Source of the DNA: an uncultured Clostridia bacterium
GTDB taxonomy: Bacteria; Bacillota; Clostridia; Christensenellales; UBA1242
Direction of reading: 5' to 3'
Assembly: GCA_946610635.1 (NCBI GenBank)
Contig: CAMOCI010000019.1
Location: 1 to 9,255 of the forward strand
Length of the DNA stretch: 9,255 bases
Shown here in pieces: positions 1 to 7,271 of the stretch (position 1 is the first letter of the stretch; the number at the start of each line of letters is the position of its first letter). The position numbers and the translations under genes are program-made. The notes under the pieces are model-generated. The model searched no databases and was not told the origin of the DNA. It saw nothing but the letters and a program-made list of their open reading frames with translations.

Positions 1-1
1 A

Positions 2-1354
2 AACGAAGATCAAGAATCTGCACTTGCAACTGTACACAGCTATGCTGATGGTTTTGCCAATATCATGCAGACATTAACTCAAAGTGATTTCAAATTTGAA
101 CCCGTTAAAATTGATGGCAAAATGGAAGACCTTACAGAAAGTACTTATGGTAAGTTTTTAACTAGTAAAGATAGAAACGCAAGATTGACAGCATATAATA
201 ACTTGTATAAAGTTTACAATCAGTTTTCTAAAACACTTGCAATAAACTATATATATTTTGTTAAACTAGTTAATGCCGATTTAAGTTTAAGAAACTATAA
301 TTCAACATTTGAAATGTTTAATAACACTAATCAAATACCTTATGCTCTTTTTAAGAATTTAACGAAAAATGTAGAAAAACATTTAAATTTTGAGCAAAAA
401 TACTTTAAATTACTAAAAAAATCAACAAAAATTAAAAATTTTACTTTTGCTGACGTATACCAATCAATAGCAAATAGTATTGAAAAACATTATGAAATTG
501 ATGAGCAAAAACAAATAGTTTTAGAGGCACTAGTACCACTTGGTAATGAATATCAAAAACTTTTAAAAACTGCATATAACAATAATTGGATTGATTTTTG
601 TACAAATAAAAACAAACGTAGTGGTGGTTACATGACCGGAGTTTATGGCGTTCATCCTTATGTTCTTTTAAATGATAATGGTAATTACGATAGTCTATCT
701 ACTTTAGCTCACGAGTTAGGCCATGCAATGCACACATATTTTAGCAGTAAGTATCAGCCGTTTGCAAAACACGATTATGACATATTTATAGCTGAAATCG
801 CAAGTACTGTTAATGAAATTTTACTTAATAAGTATATGATTAATAATTCTCAAAGCAAAGAAGAAAAATTATTTTATATTGATAACTACCTACAGCATTT
901 TAAAAGTACAGTGTTTAGACAAACTATGTTTGGAGAATTTGAAGATTTTGCACATTCAAAAGTGTCAGATGGTGAAATTTTAAGCCCAAATATACTTGAT
1001 GCAAAATATAAAGAATTATTACAAAAACATTTTAAGAATACAGTTATTATTGACGATAATATTATTCATGAATGGGAAAGAATACCACACTTTTATTCCC
1101 CATACTATGTTTATAAGTACGCAACAAGCTTTATAAGTGCAGTAAACATAGCAAACTCTATTTTAGAAAACAAAAATAATATGATTGAAAAATATATGCA
1201 AATTCTTAAAAGTGGTAGTGATGGTTACCCTACTGAAATACTTGCAAAAGCTGGTATAGACTTAACCAAAGATGAAACTTATGAATATGCATTTGATGAT
1301 ATGAAAAACTGTCTTAAAGAAGCAGAAAAACTAATTAATGAGTTATATAAATAA
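2..1354 (+). CDS. pepF: Oligoendopeptidase F, M3 family zinc metallopeptidase (5' truncated by window edge)
   Basis: Cytosolic zinc endopeptidase that cleaves short peptides, by family knowledge. The reading frame is open to the first base of the window, so the Met at position 65 is internal; 21 further residues precede it. About 450 residues are visible against roughly 600 in the family, so about the first 150 are missing. Counting from the Met at 65, the zinc motif HELGH lies at residues 216-220 (bases 710-724), and the third ligand is probably the Glu at 244 in AEIASTVNE. Further PepF hallmarks are the KRSGGY stretch near 184-189, YGVHPYVLL at 194-202, FRQTMFGEFE at 284-293, and the tyrosine-rich IPHFYSPYYVYKYATS segment at 340-355 followed by SGSDGYP at 383-389. 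The catalytic core is complete and shows no frameshift. It converges on parB and shares a terminator with it. No functional link to the neighbouring genes is apparent. The family call is firm; the exact peptide specificity is unknown. Confidence 0.93.
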   Translation, partial: NEDQESALATVHSYADGFANIMQTLTQSDFKFEPVKIDGKMEDLTESTYGKFLTSKDRNARLTAYNNLYKVYNQFSKTLAINYIYFVKLVNADLSLRNYNSTFEMFNNTNQIPYALFKNLTKNVEKHLNFEQKYFKLLKKSTKIKNFTFADVYQSIANSIEKHYEIDEQKQIVLEALVPLGNEYQKLLKTAYNNNWIDFCTNKNKRSGGYMTGVYGVHPYVLLNDNGNYDSLSTLAHELGHAMHTYFSSKYQPFAKHDYDIFIAEIASTVNEILLNKYMINNSQSKEEKLFYIDNYLQHFKSTVFRQTMFGEFEDFAHSKVSDGEILSPNILDAKYKELLQKHFKNTVIIDDNIIHEWERIPHFYSPYYVYKYATSFISAVNIANSILENKNNMIEKYMQILKSGSDGYPTEILAKAGIDLTKDETYEYAFDDMKNCLKEAEKLINELYK

Positions 1355-1456
1355 AAATATAATACTTTTATTTTAAATATAATATTAAAATTGTTTTTAT
1401 ATCACATCAAAATTATATGTTTTATTTTACCATTAAGATATTTTATTAATTACAAT

Positions 1457-1482
1457 AAAAAAAGCGAGAGTTCGCTTTTTTT
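1457..1482. terminator. Bidirectional intrinsic terminator between convergent pepF and parB
   Basis: A perfect 11-bp inverted repeat (1457-1467 with 1472-1482) encloses the four-base loop GAGT. The stem is an A-run followed by GCGA, so each strand gives a hairpin flanked by A and T tracts. It lies about 100 bp after the pepF stop and about 45 bp after the parB stop, so it can end transcription from both sides. The rest of the gap from 1355 to 1525 is AT-rich, and I see no gene or other site in it. Confidence 0.85.
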
Positions 1483-1525
1483 TATTACAAACATTCTTTA
1501 TGACAAAATAAGCATAAAATAATAA

Positions 1526-2437
1526 TTATTTTTTCATTTTTTCAAGTAAATCACTAATTCTATCAAGGTCCGCTCTACTGTAGTAATCAATGTAAATTCT
1601 ACCACGATTGTCGTTACCTAAAACACTAACTTTTGTGCCAAAAACACGCTTCATGTTATCAATTAACTCTCTAAGTTCTACTGATTGATTACTTACTGTA
1701 TTGCTGCCTTTTGTGCCTTTTACAGCCTTTTCTAGATCTCTTACAGTTAATTTCTTTTGACAAACTTGATGAGCAAGCTTAATCTGAGCTTTTCTGTCAG
1801 TAACAGCAACTAGGCTTCTAGCATGACCAGCAGAGATTTTACCTTCTTCAATCATATTAATAACTTCTGGCTCTAAATTTAACAATCTAATCGTGTTAGC
1901 AACTACTGGACGCGATTTACCTAATCTATCAGCCACCTTATCTTGCGTCCAACCAAAATCCTCCATTAATTTTTTCATTGCACGTGCACATTCCATAGGA
2001 TTTAAGTCTTCGCGCTGCAAATTTTCAAGCAAACTTACTTCTGCAATCTCACTTTCTGTGTATTCTTTAACTATTGATGGTATTTCCGTTAAACCAGCTA
2101 TTTTTGATGCTCTAAATCTTCTTTCTCCAGCTATTATCATATATCTTTCACCGCGTTTAACAACTATAATAGGTTGAATAACGCCATGTACTTTTATACT
2201 ATCAGAAAGCTCCTTCATTGCCTTTTCTTCAAAAACTTTTCTTGGCTGATTAACATTAACATCCAATTCACTTAATGGCAATTTAACAACAACATCATTT
2301 GTTAAATCTCCGTCTAAATCTCCGGGCATTTTTACAACTTCATGTGTTGCAACTTTTTCATCTGATACATTTTGTGTTACATCATTTCCATACACGCCAA
2401 ATAGACTATCAAGTCCTCTTCCTAAACCTTTTTTCAT
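1526..2437 (-). CDS. parB: Chromosome-partitioning protein ParB/Spo0J (CTPase clamp, parS-binding)
   Basis: The 303-residue protein is full length for chromosomal ParB. By family knowledge it binds parS, closes into a CTP-dependent sliding clamp, spreads along DNA, recruits SMC and stimulates the ParA ATPase. The N terminus has the KKGLGRGLDSLFG segment (residues 2-14) typical of the ParA-interacting tip. The CTP-binding N domain covers roughly 52-150, with the GERRFRA motif at 104-110 and ENLQREDLNP at 138-147. A helix-turn-helix parS-reading domain follows around 163-210 (WTQDKVADRLGKS at its start), and the C-terminal dimerisation domain is around 255-303. The start at 2437 is preferred over an upstream in-frame ATG at 2470. 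It has an AAGGAG site five bases upstream, and the protein then begins at the conserved segment. It lies 86 bp downstream of parA, probably in one transcript. It ends with TAA before the shared terminator. Confidence 0.97.
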   Translation of the reverse strand: MKKGLGRGLDSLFGVYGNDVTQNVSDEKVATHEVVKMPGDLDGDLTNDVVVKLPLSELDVNVNQPRKVFEEKAMKELSDSIKVHGVIQPIIVVKRGERYMIIAGERRFRASKIAGLTEIPSIVKEYTESEIAEVSLLENLQREDLNPMECARAMKKLMEDFGWTQDKVADRLGKSRPVVANTIRLLNLEPEVINMIEEGKISAGHARSLVAVTDRKAQIKLAHQVCQKKLTVRDLEKAVKGTKGSNTVSNQSVELRELIDNMKRVFGTKVSVLGNDNRGRIYIDYYSRADLDRISDLLEKMKK

Positions 2438-2479
2438 AAATTCTCCTTTGTTTAATTTAAAAATAAACATTTTATAAAC

Positions 2480-2518
2480 GCGCTAAATACTAATTTGCGC
2501 TTTAATTTTATACGCAAA
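2480..2518 (-). other. Overlapping alternative stem-loops in the parA-parB spacer
   Basis: Two hairpins that cannot form together can be drawn. One pairs 2480-2488 with 2493-2500 (8 bp with one bulged base, GC-rich foot GCGC, loop 2489-2492). The other pairs 2494-2499 with 2513-2518 (TTTGCG with CGCAAA). Neither is followed by a T-run on the minus strand, so they do not look like an intrinsic terminator. They could set the parA to parB expression ratio or protect an mRNA end; that is inference. A TATAAA at 2507-2512 could be a -10 element, but I see no convincing -35 for it. Confidence 0.4.
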
Positions 2519-2523
2519 CATAA

Positions 2524-3297
2524 CTATTTTAAATCTTTATTGCGCTCTAATAATTCAACTGCTAAATCGTGATATGCTAAACCACCACGGCTTTTAGCAT
2601 CATAAGCACAAATAGGCATACCATAACTTGGTGCTTCGGCAAGTCTTATATTATTAGGTATTACTGTATTAAATACTTTCTTTCCAAAAAATTTACGTAT
2701 TTCGTCACTAACTTGACTAACTAGGTTGCTTCTATTATCTTTCATTGTTAATATTACACCTTCGACATCAATTTCTGGGTTAAGATGTTTTTTAACAAGC
2801 TTAATAGTATTCATAAGTTGTGTTAAGCCTTCAAGGGCAAAAAAATGACATTGAATTGGTATCATTACAGAATCACAAGCCGTCAAAGCATTAACAGTAA
2901 GTAGTCCAAGTGATGGTGGACAATCAATACAGATATAATCATATGATTTTTTTAGCCTATTTAAAATATTTTTGAGTACCTTTTCGCGATTATCCATAGA
3001 AACAAGTTCGATTTCAGCTCCGGCAAGATTTATTTCACTAGGTAAAACATCTAAACCATTAATACTTGTTTTTCTTATCACTTCTTCTACATAATTCTCG
3101 CCGACAATAACATTATATATACTTTTGATATCACTGTCTTTATCTAATCCAACTGCACTAGTGGCATTGCCTTGTGGATCCAGGTCTATTAATAATACTT
3201 TTTTACCCATTGTTGCCATATATGCACTAACATTTACGCACGTTGTAGTTTTACCAACACCGCCCTTTTGATTAGCATAAGCAATTATTTTTCCCAT
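2524..3297 (-). CDS. parA: Chromosome-partitioning ATPase ParA/Soj
   Basis: A 257-residue Walker-type ATPase of the ParA/MinD superfamily. It works with ParB at parS to segregate origins, and in Bacillus it also controls DnaA activity. The deviant Walker A motif KGGVGKTT is at residues 11-18 with the signature lysine K11 and catalytic-site lysine K16. Switch I (DLDPQGN) is at 39-45 with D40, and Walker B (CIDCPPSLG) is at 123-131. From memory of B. subtilis Soj, the numbering is collinear through this region, and the DNA-binding arginines R189 and R218 of Soj are both present here. Position 215, usually Arg in the IPRNVRLSEAPS motif, is Asn. The start at 3297 has AAAGGAG five bases upstream and gives the usual MGKIIA N terminus. 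A longer in-frame ORF from 3420 would translate a parS site and the promoter, and is rejected. The stop is TAG. It belongs to the short chromosomal class without an N-terminal HTH extension. Confidence 0.97.
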   Translation of the reverse strand: MGKIIAYANQKGGVGKTTTCVNVSAYMATMGKKVLLIDLDPQGNATSAVGLDKDSDIKSIYNVIVGENYVEEVIRKTSINGLDVLPSEINLAGAEIELVSMDNREKVLKNILNRLKKSYDYICIDCPPSLGLLTVNALTACDSVMIPIQCHFFALEGLTQLMNTIKLVKKHLNPEIDVEGVILTMKDNRSNLVSQVSDEIRKFFGKKVFNTVIPNNIRLAEAPSYGMPICAYDAKSRGGLAYHDLAVELLERNKDLK

Positions 3298-3302
3298 ATT
3301 CT

Positions 3303-3309
3303 CTCCTTT
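3303..3309 (-). promoter_or_regulatory. Ribosome binding site that fixes the parA start
   Basis: AAAGGAG lies five bases upstream of the ATG at 3297 and supports that start over the upstream in-frame ATG at 3420. The parB (2443-2448, AAGGAG) and gyrA (7264-7268, AGGAG) sites are similar, in contrast to rsmG, which has none. Confidence 0.85.
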
Positions 3310-3318
3310 GATAGTAAT

Positions 3319-3347
3319 ATTATAGCATATTAATATTTTTATATCAA
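3319..3347 (-). promoter_or_regulatory. Sigma-A-type promoter of parAB with extended -10
   Basis: The -35 is TTGATA at 3342-3347, the spacer is exactly 17 bases, and the -10 is a perfect TATAAT at 3319-3324 preceded by TGC (extended -10). The predicted start near 3312 leaves a leader of about 15 bases with the Shine-Dalgarno site inside it. A parS site (3379-3394) lies 31 bases upstream of the -35, so ParB loaded there could slide over the promoter. Autoregulation is inference. Confidence 0.85.
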
Positions 3348-3378
3348 ACGATTTATAAAAAAATAAAATATTTTTAAC

Positions 3379-3394
3379 TGTTTCACGTGAAACA
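3379..3394. promoter_or_regulatory. parS site 1 (ParB-binding centromere element)
   Basis: Perfect 16-bp palindrome TGTTTCACGTGAAACA, an exact match to the consensus TGTTNCACGTGAAACA known for chromosomal ParB/Spo0J. It is the copy nearest parA, just upstream of the parA promoter. Confidence 0.97.
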
Positions 3395-3482
3395 TTTTTA
3401 ATATATTTAATATAACACAATATTATAAATACATATTAATATACTGTAAATTGAGTTGATTAAAAATTGTTCTAATTCAAAT

Positions 3483-3498
3483 TGTTTCACGTGAAACA
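3483..3498. promoter_or_regulatory. parS site 2
   Basis: Identical 16-bp parS palindrome. Here the symmetry extends to 20 bp (3481-3500, flanked by AT on each side). It lies immediately beyond the T-run of the rsmG terminator on the minus strand. Confidence 0.97.
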
Positions 3499-3500
3499 AT

Positions 3501-3526
3501 AAAAAGAACAACTTAAAATGTTGTCC
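3501..3526 (-). terminator. Intrinsic terminator downstream of rsmG
   Basis: On the minus strand GGACAAC (3526-3520) pairs with GTTGTTC (3512-3506), giving 7 bp including one G-U pair and a seven-base loop. Five T residues (3505-3501) follow. It sits about 70 bp after the rsmG stop and separates rsmG from the parAB promoter. The G-U pair makes it one-directional, because the same stem has a mismatch on the + strand. Confidence 0.75.
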
Positions 3527-3546
3527 TGTTAATGATATATTTAAAA

Positions 3547-3562
3547 TGTTTCACGTGAAACA
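3547..3562. promoter_or_regulatory. parS site 3
   Basis: Third identical 16-bp parS palindrome. It lies 32 bases after the rsmG stop and before the rsmG terminator, so it is inside the rsmG transcription unit (3' UTR). With the other two copies it forms a cluster within 184 bp. Confidence 0.97.
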
Positions 3563-3594
3563 ATAATTATTATAATTAAATTATTTACATTTTA

Positions 3595-4311
3595 CTAAAT
3601 TAAAGGTTTTAATCTAGGTTTGTTCATTCCACGTGGATATAATTGTTCGCATTTATTAATTTTTTCAATAATAATAAATTTTCTTTTTATATCTTCATTT
3701 AATAAAACTGTTTCTATGTCCTTAAATTTACCACCTAAAATATGAATACATTTTTTTGCATTATTTAATTCATCTTCTATGTTATCACTTTTATATGCTA
3801 TAAATTGTCCACCAACTTTAACATATGGCAAACAATATTCAGTTAAAGTTGGCATTTGGGCAACCGCACGAGCTATTACATAATCAAAAGAATTTAGATA
3901 TTTATTTTTAAATTCAATATCTTCAGCTCTATAATGCAAACATTGAATACCATTAAGGTTTAGCTTTTTAATAACATCATTTAAAAAAATTATTCTCTTG
4001 TTTAGACTATCTACAAGCGTTACATTTAGATCAGGCCTAATTATTTTTAATAATAACCCGGGAAATCCAGCACCAGTACCAATATCGCACACAGACGCGT
4101 TTGTTTTATAGTGCGCACTAAATAGTGCGCTGTCAGTAAAATGTTTAATATAAACATCATCATACTTTGTTATTGCAGTAAGATTAATTTTTTCATTGTA
4201 ATCTATTAGCATCTGATAATATACATCTAATTTATTTTTAATATCATCATTAAATACAATATTATTTTCTCTTAATACGCTTTCTAAAAGTTCAATAGCA
4301 TTATTTTCCAT
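3595..4311 (-). CDS. rsmG: 16S rRNA (guanine-N7)-methyltransferase RsmG (GidB)
   Basis: The 238-residue SAM-dependent methyltransferase makes m7G at position 527 (E. coli numbering) of 16S rRNA. In other bacteria its loss gives low-level streptomycin resistance. The family motif NEKINLTAI is at residues 39-47, the SAM-binding motif I DIGTGAGFPG at 76-85, an acidic residue at the end of the second strand at D101, RAEDIE at 128-133, ARAVA at 147-151, and the C-terminal YPRGMNKPRLKPLI at 225-238. This matches the usual YPR...P.I ending, so the protein is complete. The ATG at 4311 is the only sensible start, because the next Met (residue 34) would remove conserved sequence. It has no Shine-Dalgarno site and sits at the predicted transcription start of a strong promoter. 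It lies between gyrA and parA, each separated from it by a terminator, so it seems to be its own unit. The stop is TAG. No mnmG or noc neighbour is present. Confidence 0.96.
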   Translation of the reverse strand: MENNAIELLESVLRENNIVFNDDIKNKLDVYYQMLIDYNEKINLTAITKYDDVYIKHFTDSALFSAHYKTNASVCDIGTGAGFPGLLLKIIRPDLNVTLVDSLNKRIIFLNDVIKKLNLNGIQCLHYRAEDIEFKNKYLNSFDYVIARAVAQMPTLTEYCLPYVKVGGQFIAYKSDNIEDELNNAKKCIHILGGKFKDIETVLLNEDIKRKFIIIEKINKCEQLYPRGMNKPRLKPLI

Positions 4312-4317
4312 ACCAAT

Positions 4318-4346
4318 ATAATATATGTTTTTATATAAAATGTCAA
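4318..4346 (-). promoter_or_regulatory. rsmG promoter predicting a leaderless mRNA
   Basis: Perfect -35 TTGACA (4341-4346), 17-base spacer (4324-4340) and -10 TATTAT (4318-4323). Six bases (ATTGGT) separate the -10 from the rsmG ATG, so the usual start, seven bases past the -10, falls on the A of the ATG itself. There is no Shine-Dalgarno sequence between them. Confidence 0.8.
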
Positions 4347-4437
4347 ATATATATTCGGAGTTATATGTGTGTAAATTACATTAACATAGTTTTATTAAAT
4401 TTTTAGTTGGATGCATGAACAGACTACTTTTGATAAT

Positions 4438-4466
4438 AAAAAATACAAAACAATCGTTTTGTATTT
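4438..4466 (-). terminator. Intrinsic terminator of the gyrBA transcript
   Basis: An 11-bp perfect inverted repeat (4441-4451 with 4456-4466) has the loop 4452-4455. On the minus strand its 3' arm runs into a run of six T residues (4443-4438). It lies 63 bases past the gyrA stop and upstream of the rsmG promoter. The remainder of the 218-bp gap (4312-4529) is AT-rich without a further gene. Confidence 0.88.
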
Positions 4467-4529
4467 AAAAAATCTTATAAAATATGTGATTTTTGCACTG
4501 AATATACTTATTTTTCTATTTAAAAAAAT

Positions 4530-7259
4530 TTATTCATCCTTAGCATTTTCACTAACAAAATCTACACTGCTTAACTCTTCTTTATTGTTAAAGTTTAGTA
4601 CTTCACCAGTTTCAGCTTCACCACTTATTTCACGTTCTTCTTCTTGGCTTTCAACATCTTTATCTTCGTTTGTTGGAGTTATTGCTATTGAAACAATCTT
4701 TTCGCCATCAACCATTTTCATAACTCTAACACCAAGAGAATCTCTACCAAACTCGCTAATTTCATTGCCATTTACTCTTATGATTGTGCCTTTATCACTA
4801 ATAAGAATTAAATCATCATTGTTAGATATTTGTTTTAAACCAACAAGTAATCCAGTTTTTTCATTAAATACCCCGGCTTTTACACCTTTTCCAGCTCTTG
4901 TCTGCAATCTATATTGAGATAGATCACTTCTCTTGCCATAACCATTTTCGGTTATTGTAAGTACCTTATAAATAGTTTTGTTTGGGATATTTTCTTTAAT
5001 TTTATTAATGTCAGTGTTTTCATTAATTTGTAAATTTTCTTCAATTTTTTCGTTTTCTTCTACATTTTTTTGCAAAATTTCACTATTTTTTTCTATTTTT
5101 TCAGTAATTTTATCTTCTTTAAGTCTTATCATACTTACTAGATAATCACCACTTTCAATGTCCATACATTTAACGCCCTGTGTATCTCTACCCATAGCTC
5201 TAACATCCGTTTCGGCAAAGTGAATACATTTTCCGTTATGTGTAGCAACAAGTATCTCATCTTTTCCGTTCGTTAATTCAACAGATATAAGTTCGTCAGT
5301 TTCTAGTAACTTAATCGCAATTTTACCAACTTTTCTAATACTTTCAAACTCTACAAGTGAAGTCTTTTTGATAAGTCCGTTTTTGGTTGCCATCATTAGA
5401 TAACCACTTTCATTTTCTTTTAACGGAATTAAAGCAGTAACCTTTTCACCTGATGATAATTGAAGCAAGTTGATTATTGCCCTTCCTTTTGCCTGCCTTG
5501 ATGCTTCTGGTATTTCATAACCTTTCATTGAATATACTTTGCCCAAATTTGTAAAGAATAGTAGTGTATCATGTGTACTTGTAACAAATATCTTTTCAAC
5601 AAAATCTTCTTCTTTGGTTGTTAGTCCGGTTACACCTTGGCCAGCTCTATGTTGGGCTCTATATTCAGCAACTGGCAAACGTTTTACATAACCACAGTGA
5701 GTTAAACTAATAACTACGTCTTCTCTCGCAATAAGGTCAGCAATATCAATATCACCATAATCAAAACTAATCTCGGTTTTTCTTGGCTCACCATAAGCAT
5801 CACTTATTTCAAGCAATTCAGTTTTTATAATATTCCAAACTCTATGTTCGTTTGCAAGTATATCTTTAAAATCTTCAATTTGTTCATGTAAACTTGATAA
5901 GTCGTTTTTAATCTTTTCAACTTCAAGTCCTGTTAATCTTTGCAATCTCATATCAAGTATTGCACCTGCTTGAATTTCATCAAGCAAAAACTTTGAAGTC
6001 AAATTCAAAATAGCATCTTGTCTGTCTGCACTGGCTTTAATTGTTGTAATAACTTCATCAATATTAGTAAGCGCTATCAAAAGACCTTCCAAAATATGTG
6101 CTTTTTCTTGAGCTTTTTCTAAATCGTATTTTGTACGTTTTGTAACAACTTCTTTTTGGAATTGTAAGTAGTAATTTAAAACTTCTTTTAGATTTAAAAG
6201 TTTTGGCTCGCCATTAACAAGTGCAAGCATAATAATTCCGTTTGATATTTGAAGTTCTGTATGCTTATATAAGAAATTTAATATTACTTGTGGGTTGTAA
6301 TCTTTTTTTACATCTATAACTATTTTTATACCTTTACGGTTACTTAAATCTACAAGTTTTGCAATACCTTCAAGTCTTTTATCCTTAACAAGATTTGCAA
6401 TATCAGTAACAAGTTTTGCTTTGTTTACTTGATATGGAAGCTCCGTTATTGTAATTGTACTCTTGCCATTATCTTCTTCTTCAATATTAGCTCTGCCACG
6501 AACAATAACACCACCACGACCTGTTGAGTAAGCATGTTTTATTGCCGTTCCACCCATAATAAGTCCACGAGTTGGGTAGTCTGGGGCAGGAATATATTGC
6601 ATAAGTCCTTCAATATCAATATCGGGATTATCTATCATTGCAACACAGCCAGCAATAACTTCTTTAAGATTATGAGGAGGTATATACGTTGCCATGCCAA
6701 CAGCAATACCGTCACTACCATTTACAAGTAAGTTAGGAAATCTCGCAGGAAGCACAACTGGTTCTTTATATTCACCATCATAGTTTGGAACAAAATCAAC
6801 GGTATTTTTATCTATATCTCTTAACATTTCATTTGCAAGTTTAGATAACCTTGCTTCTGTGTATCGGCTTGCAGCCGCACTATCTCCGTCTATACTACCA
6901 AAATTACCATGACCTTGAACAAGTGGATTGTTAATGGAAAAGTCCTGAGCAAGTCTTACCATTGCATCATAAATTGAACTGTCGCCGTGTGGATGGTATT
7001 TACCCATAACGTCACCAACCGTTCTTGCAGACTTTTTAAATGGTTTATCATAAGTTGCACCCATTTCTCCCATGCCGTAAATGATACGTCTATGCACAGG
7101 CTTTAAACCATCTCTAACATCTGGTATGGCTCTACTAACATTAACAGCCATTGCATATGCAATAAAGTTTTCTTTCATTTGATCGTTAAGGTCTACATCA
7201 ACAACTTTACTATTAGCAAGTATTTTTGATAGTTCTTCGCTATAATCGTTCTTTTTCAT
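4530..7259 (-). CDS. gyrA: DNA gyrase subunit A
   Basis: The 909-residue cleavage-and-rejoining subunit pairs with GyrB in the A2B2 enzyme that puts negative supercoils into DNA. The catalytic tyrosine is Y133 in AASRYTEAR. The quinolone-determining stretch HGDSSIYD (91-98) keeps Ser94 and Asp98, which correspond to E. coli S83 and D87, so no classical resistance substitution is seen. The breakage-reunion domain runs to about 500, with the long coiled-coil arm around 360-490. The C-terminal DNA-wrapping domain follows (about 510-860). Its GyrA-box is a divergent QHRAGQG at 536-542 (E. coli QRRGGKG), and a second box-like QTRAGKG lies at 786-792. Residues about 716-764 are a Glu/Lys/Asn/Ile-rich low-complexity insertion between blades. 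The last 45 or so residues (from 864) are a strongly acidic tail. Length is above the usual 820-880 because of these parts. The start has AGGAG four bases upstream. The spacer after gyrB is 107 bp, and the two are probably cotranscribed. The wrapping domain and gyrB partner argue against ParC. Confidence 0.98.
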   Translation of the reverse strand: MKKNDYSEELSKILANSKVVDVDLNDQMKENFIAYAMAVNVSRAIPDVRDGLKPVHRRIIYGMGEMGATYDKPFKKSARTVGDVMGKYHPHGDSSIYDAMVRLAQDFSINNPLVQGHGNFGSIDGDSAAASRYTEARLSKLANEMLRDIDKNTVDFVPNYDGEYKEPVVLPARFPNLLVNGSDGIAVGMATYIPPHNLKEVIAGCVAMIDNPDIDIEGLMQYIPAPDYPTRGLIMGGTAIKHAYSTGRGGVIVRGRANIEEEDNGKSTITITELPYQVNKAKLVTDIANLVKDKRLEGIAKLVDLSNRKGIKIVIDVKKDYNPQVILNFLYKHTELQISNGIIMLALVNGEPKLLNLKEVLNYYLQFQKEVVTKRTKYDLEKAQEKAHILEGLLIALTNIDEVITTIKASADRQDAILNLTSKFLLDEIQAGAILDMRLQRLTGLEVEKIKNDLSSLHEQIEDFKDILANEHRVWNIIKTELLEISDAYGEPRKTEISFDYGDIDIADLIAREDVVISLTHCGYVKRLPVAEYRAQHRAGQGVTGLTTKEEDFVEKIFVTSTHDTLLFFTNLGKVYSMKGYEIPEASRQAKGRAIINLLQLSSGEKVTALIPLKENESGYLMMATKNGLIKKTSLVEFESIRKVGKIAIKLLETDELISVELTNGKDEILVATHNGKCIHFAETDVRAMGRDTQGVKCMDIESGDYLVSMIRLKEDKITEKIEKNSEILQKNVEENEKIEENLQINENTDINKIKENIPNKTIYKVLTITENGYGKRSDLSQYRLQTRAGKGVKAGVFNEKTGLLVGLKQISNNDDLILISDKGTIIRVNGNEISEFGRDSLGVRVMKMVDGEKIVSIAITPTNEDKDVESQEEEREISGEAETGEVLNFNNKEELSSVDFVSENAKDE

Positions 7260-7271
7260 ATTTCTCCTGTC

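Noticed and set aside
65..67. ATG at 65 as pepF start
   Set aside because: The frame is open upstream to the window edge, and the protein is about 150 residues short of the family length, so this is an internal Met.
1893..2177. 94-codon + strand ORF opposite parB
   Set aside because: Lies wholly inside the well-supported parB coding sequence; no family similarity and no initiation signals.
2438..2470. Start of parB at 2470 (11 extra residues)
   Set aside because: The extra residues run through the AAGGAG site, and the ATG at 2437 has correct spacing and starts at the conserved KKGLGRGLDSLFG segment.
3298..3420. N-terminal extension of parA from an ATG at 3420
   Set aside because: The extension would translate parS site 1 (giving VSRET) and the parA promoter and Shine-Dalgarno site. 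The ATG at 3297 has AAAGGAG and gives the canonical ParA N terminus.
3626..3636. Other CACGTG cores (near 3628, 1981 and 8123) as extra parS sites
   Set aside because: Only the central six bases match; the flanking TGTTT/AAACA arms are absent and all lie in coding sequence.
4055..4065. CCCGGG-centred sequence resembling a Noc-binding site
   Set aside because: It lacks the symmetric flanks of the full Noc site, lies inside the rsmG SAM motif codons, and there is no noc gene in the window.
4411..4917. 168-codon + strand ORF across the gyrA 3' end
   Set aside because: Mostly the antisense shadow of gyrA, and its first part reads through the gyrA terminator hairpin. No ribosome site or recognisable protein.
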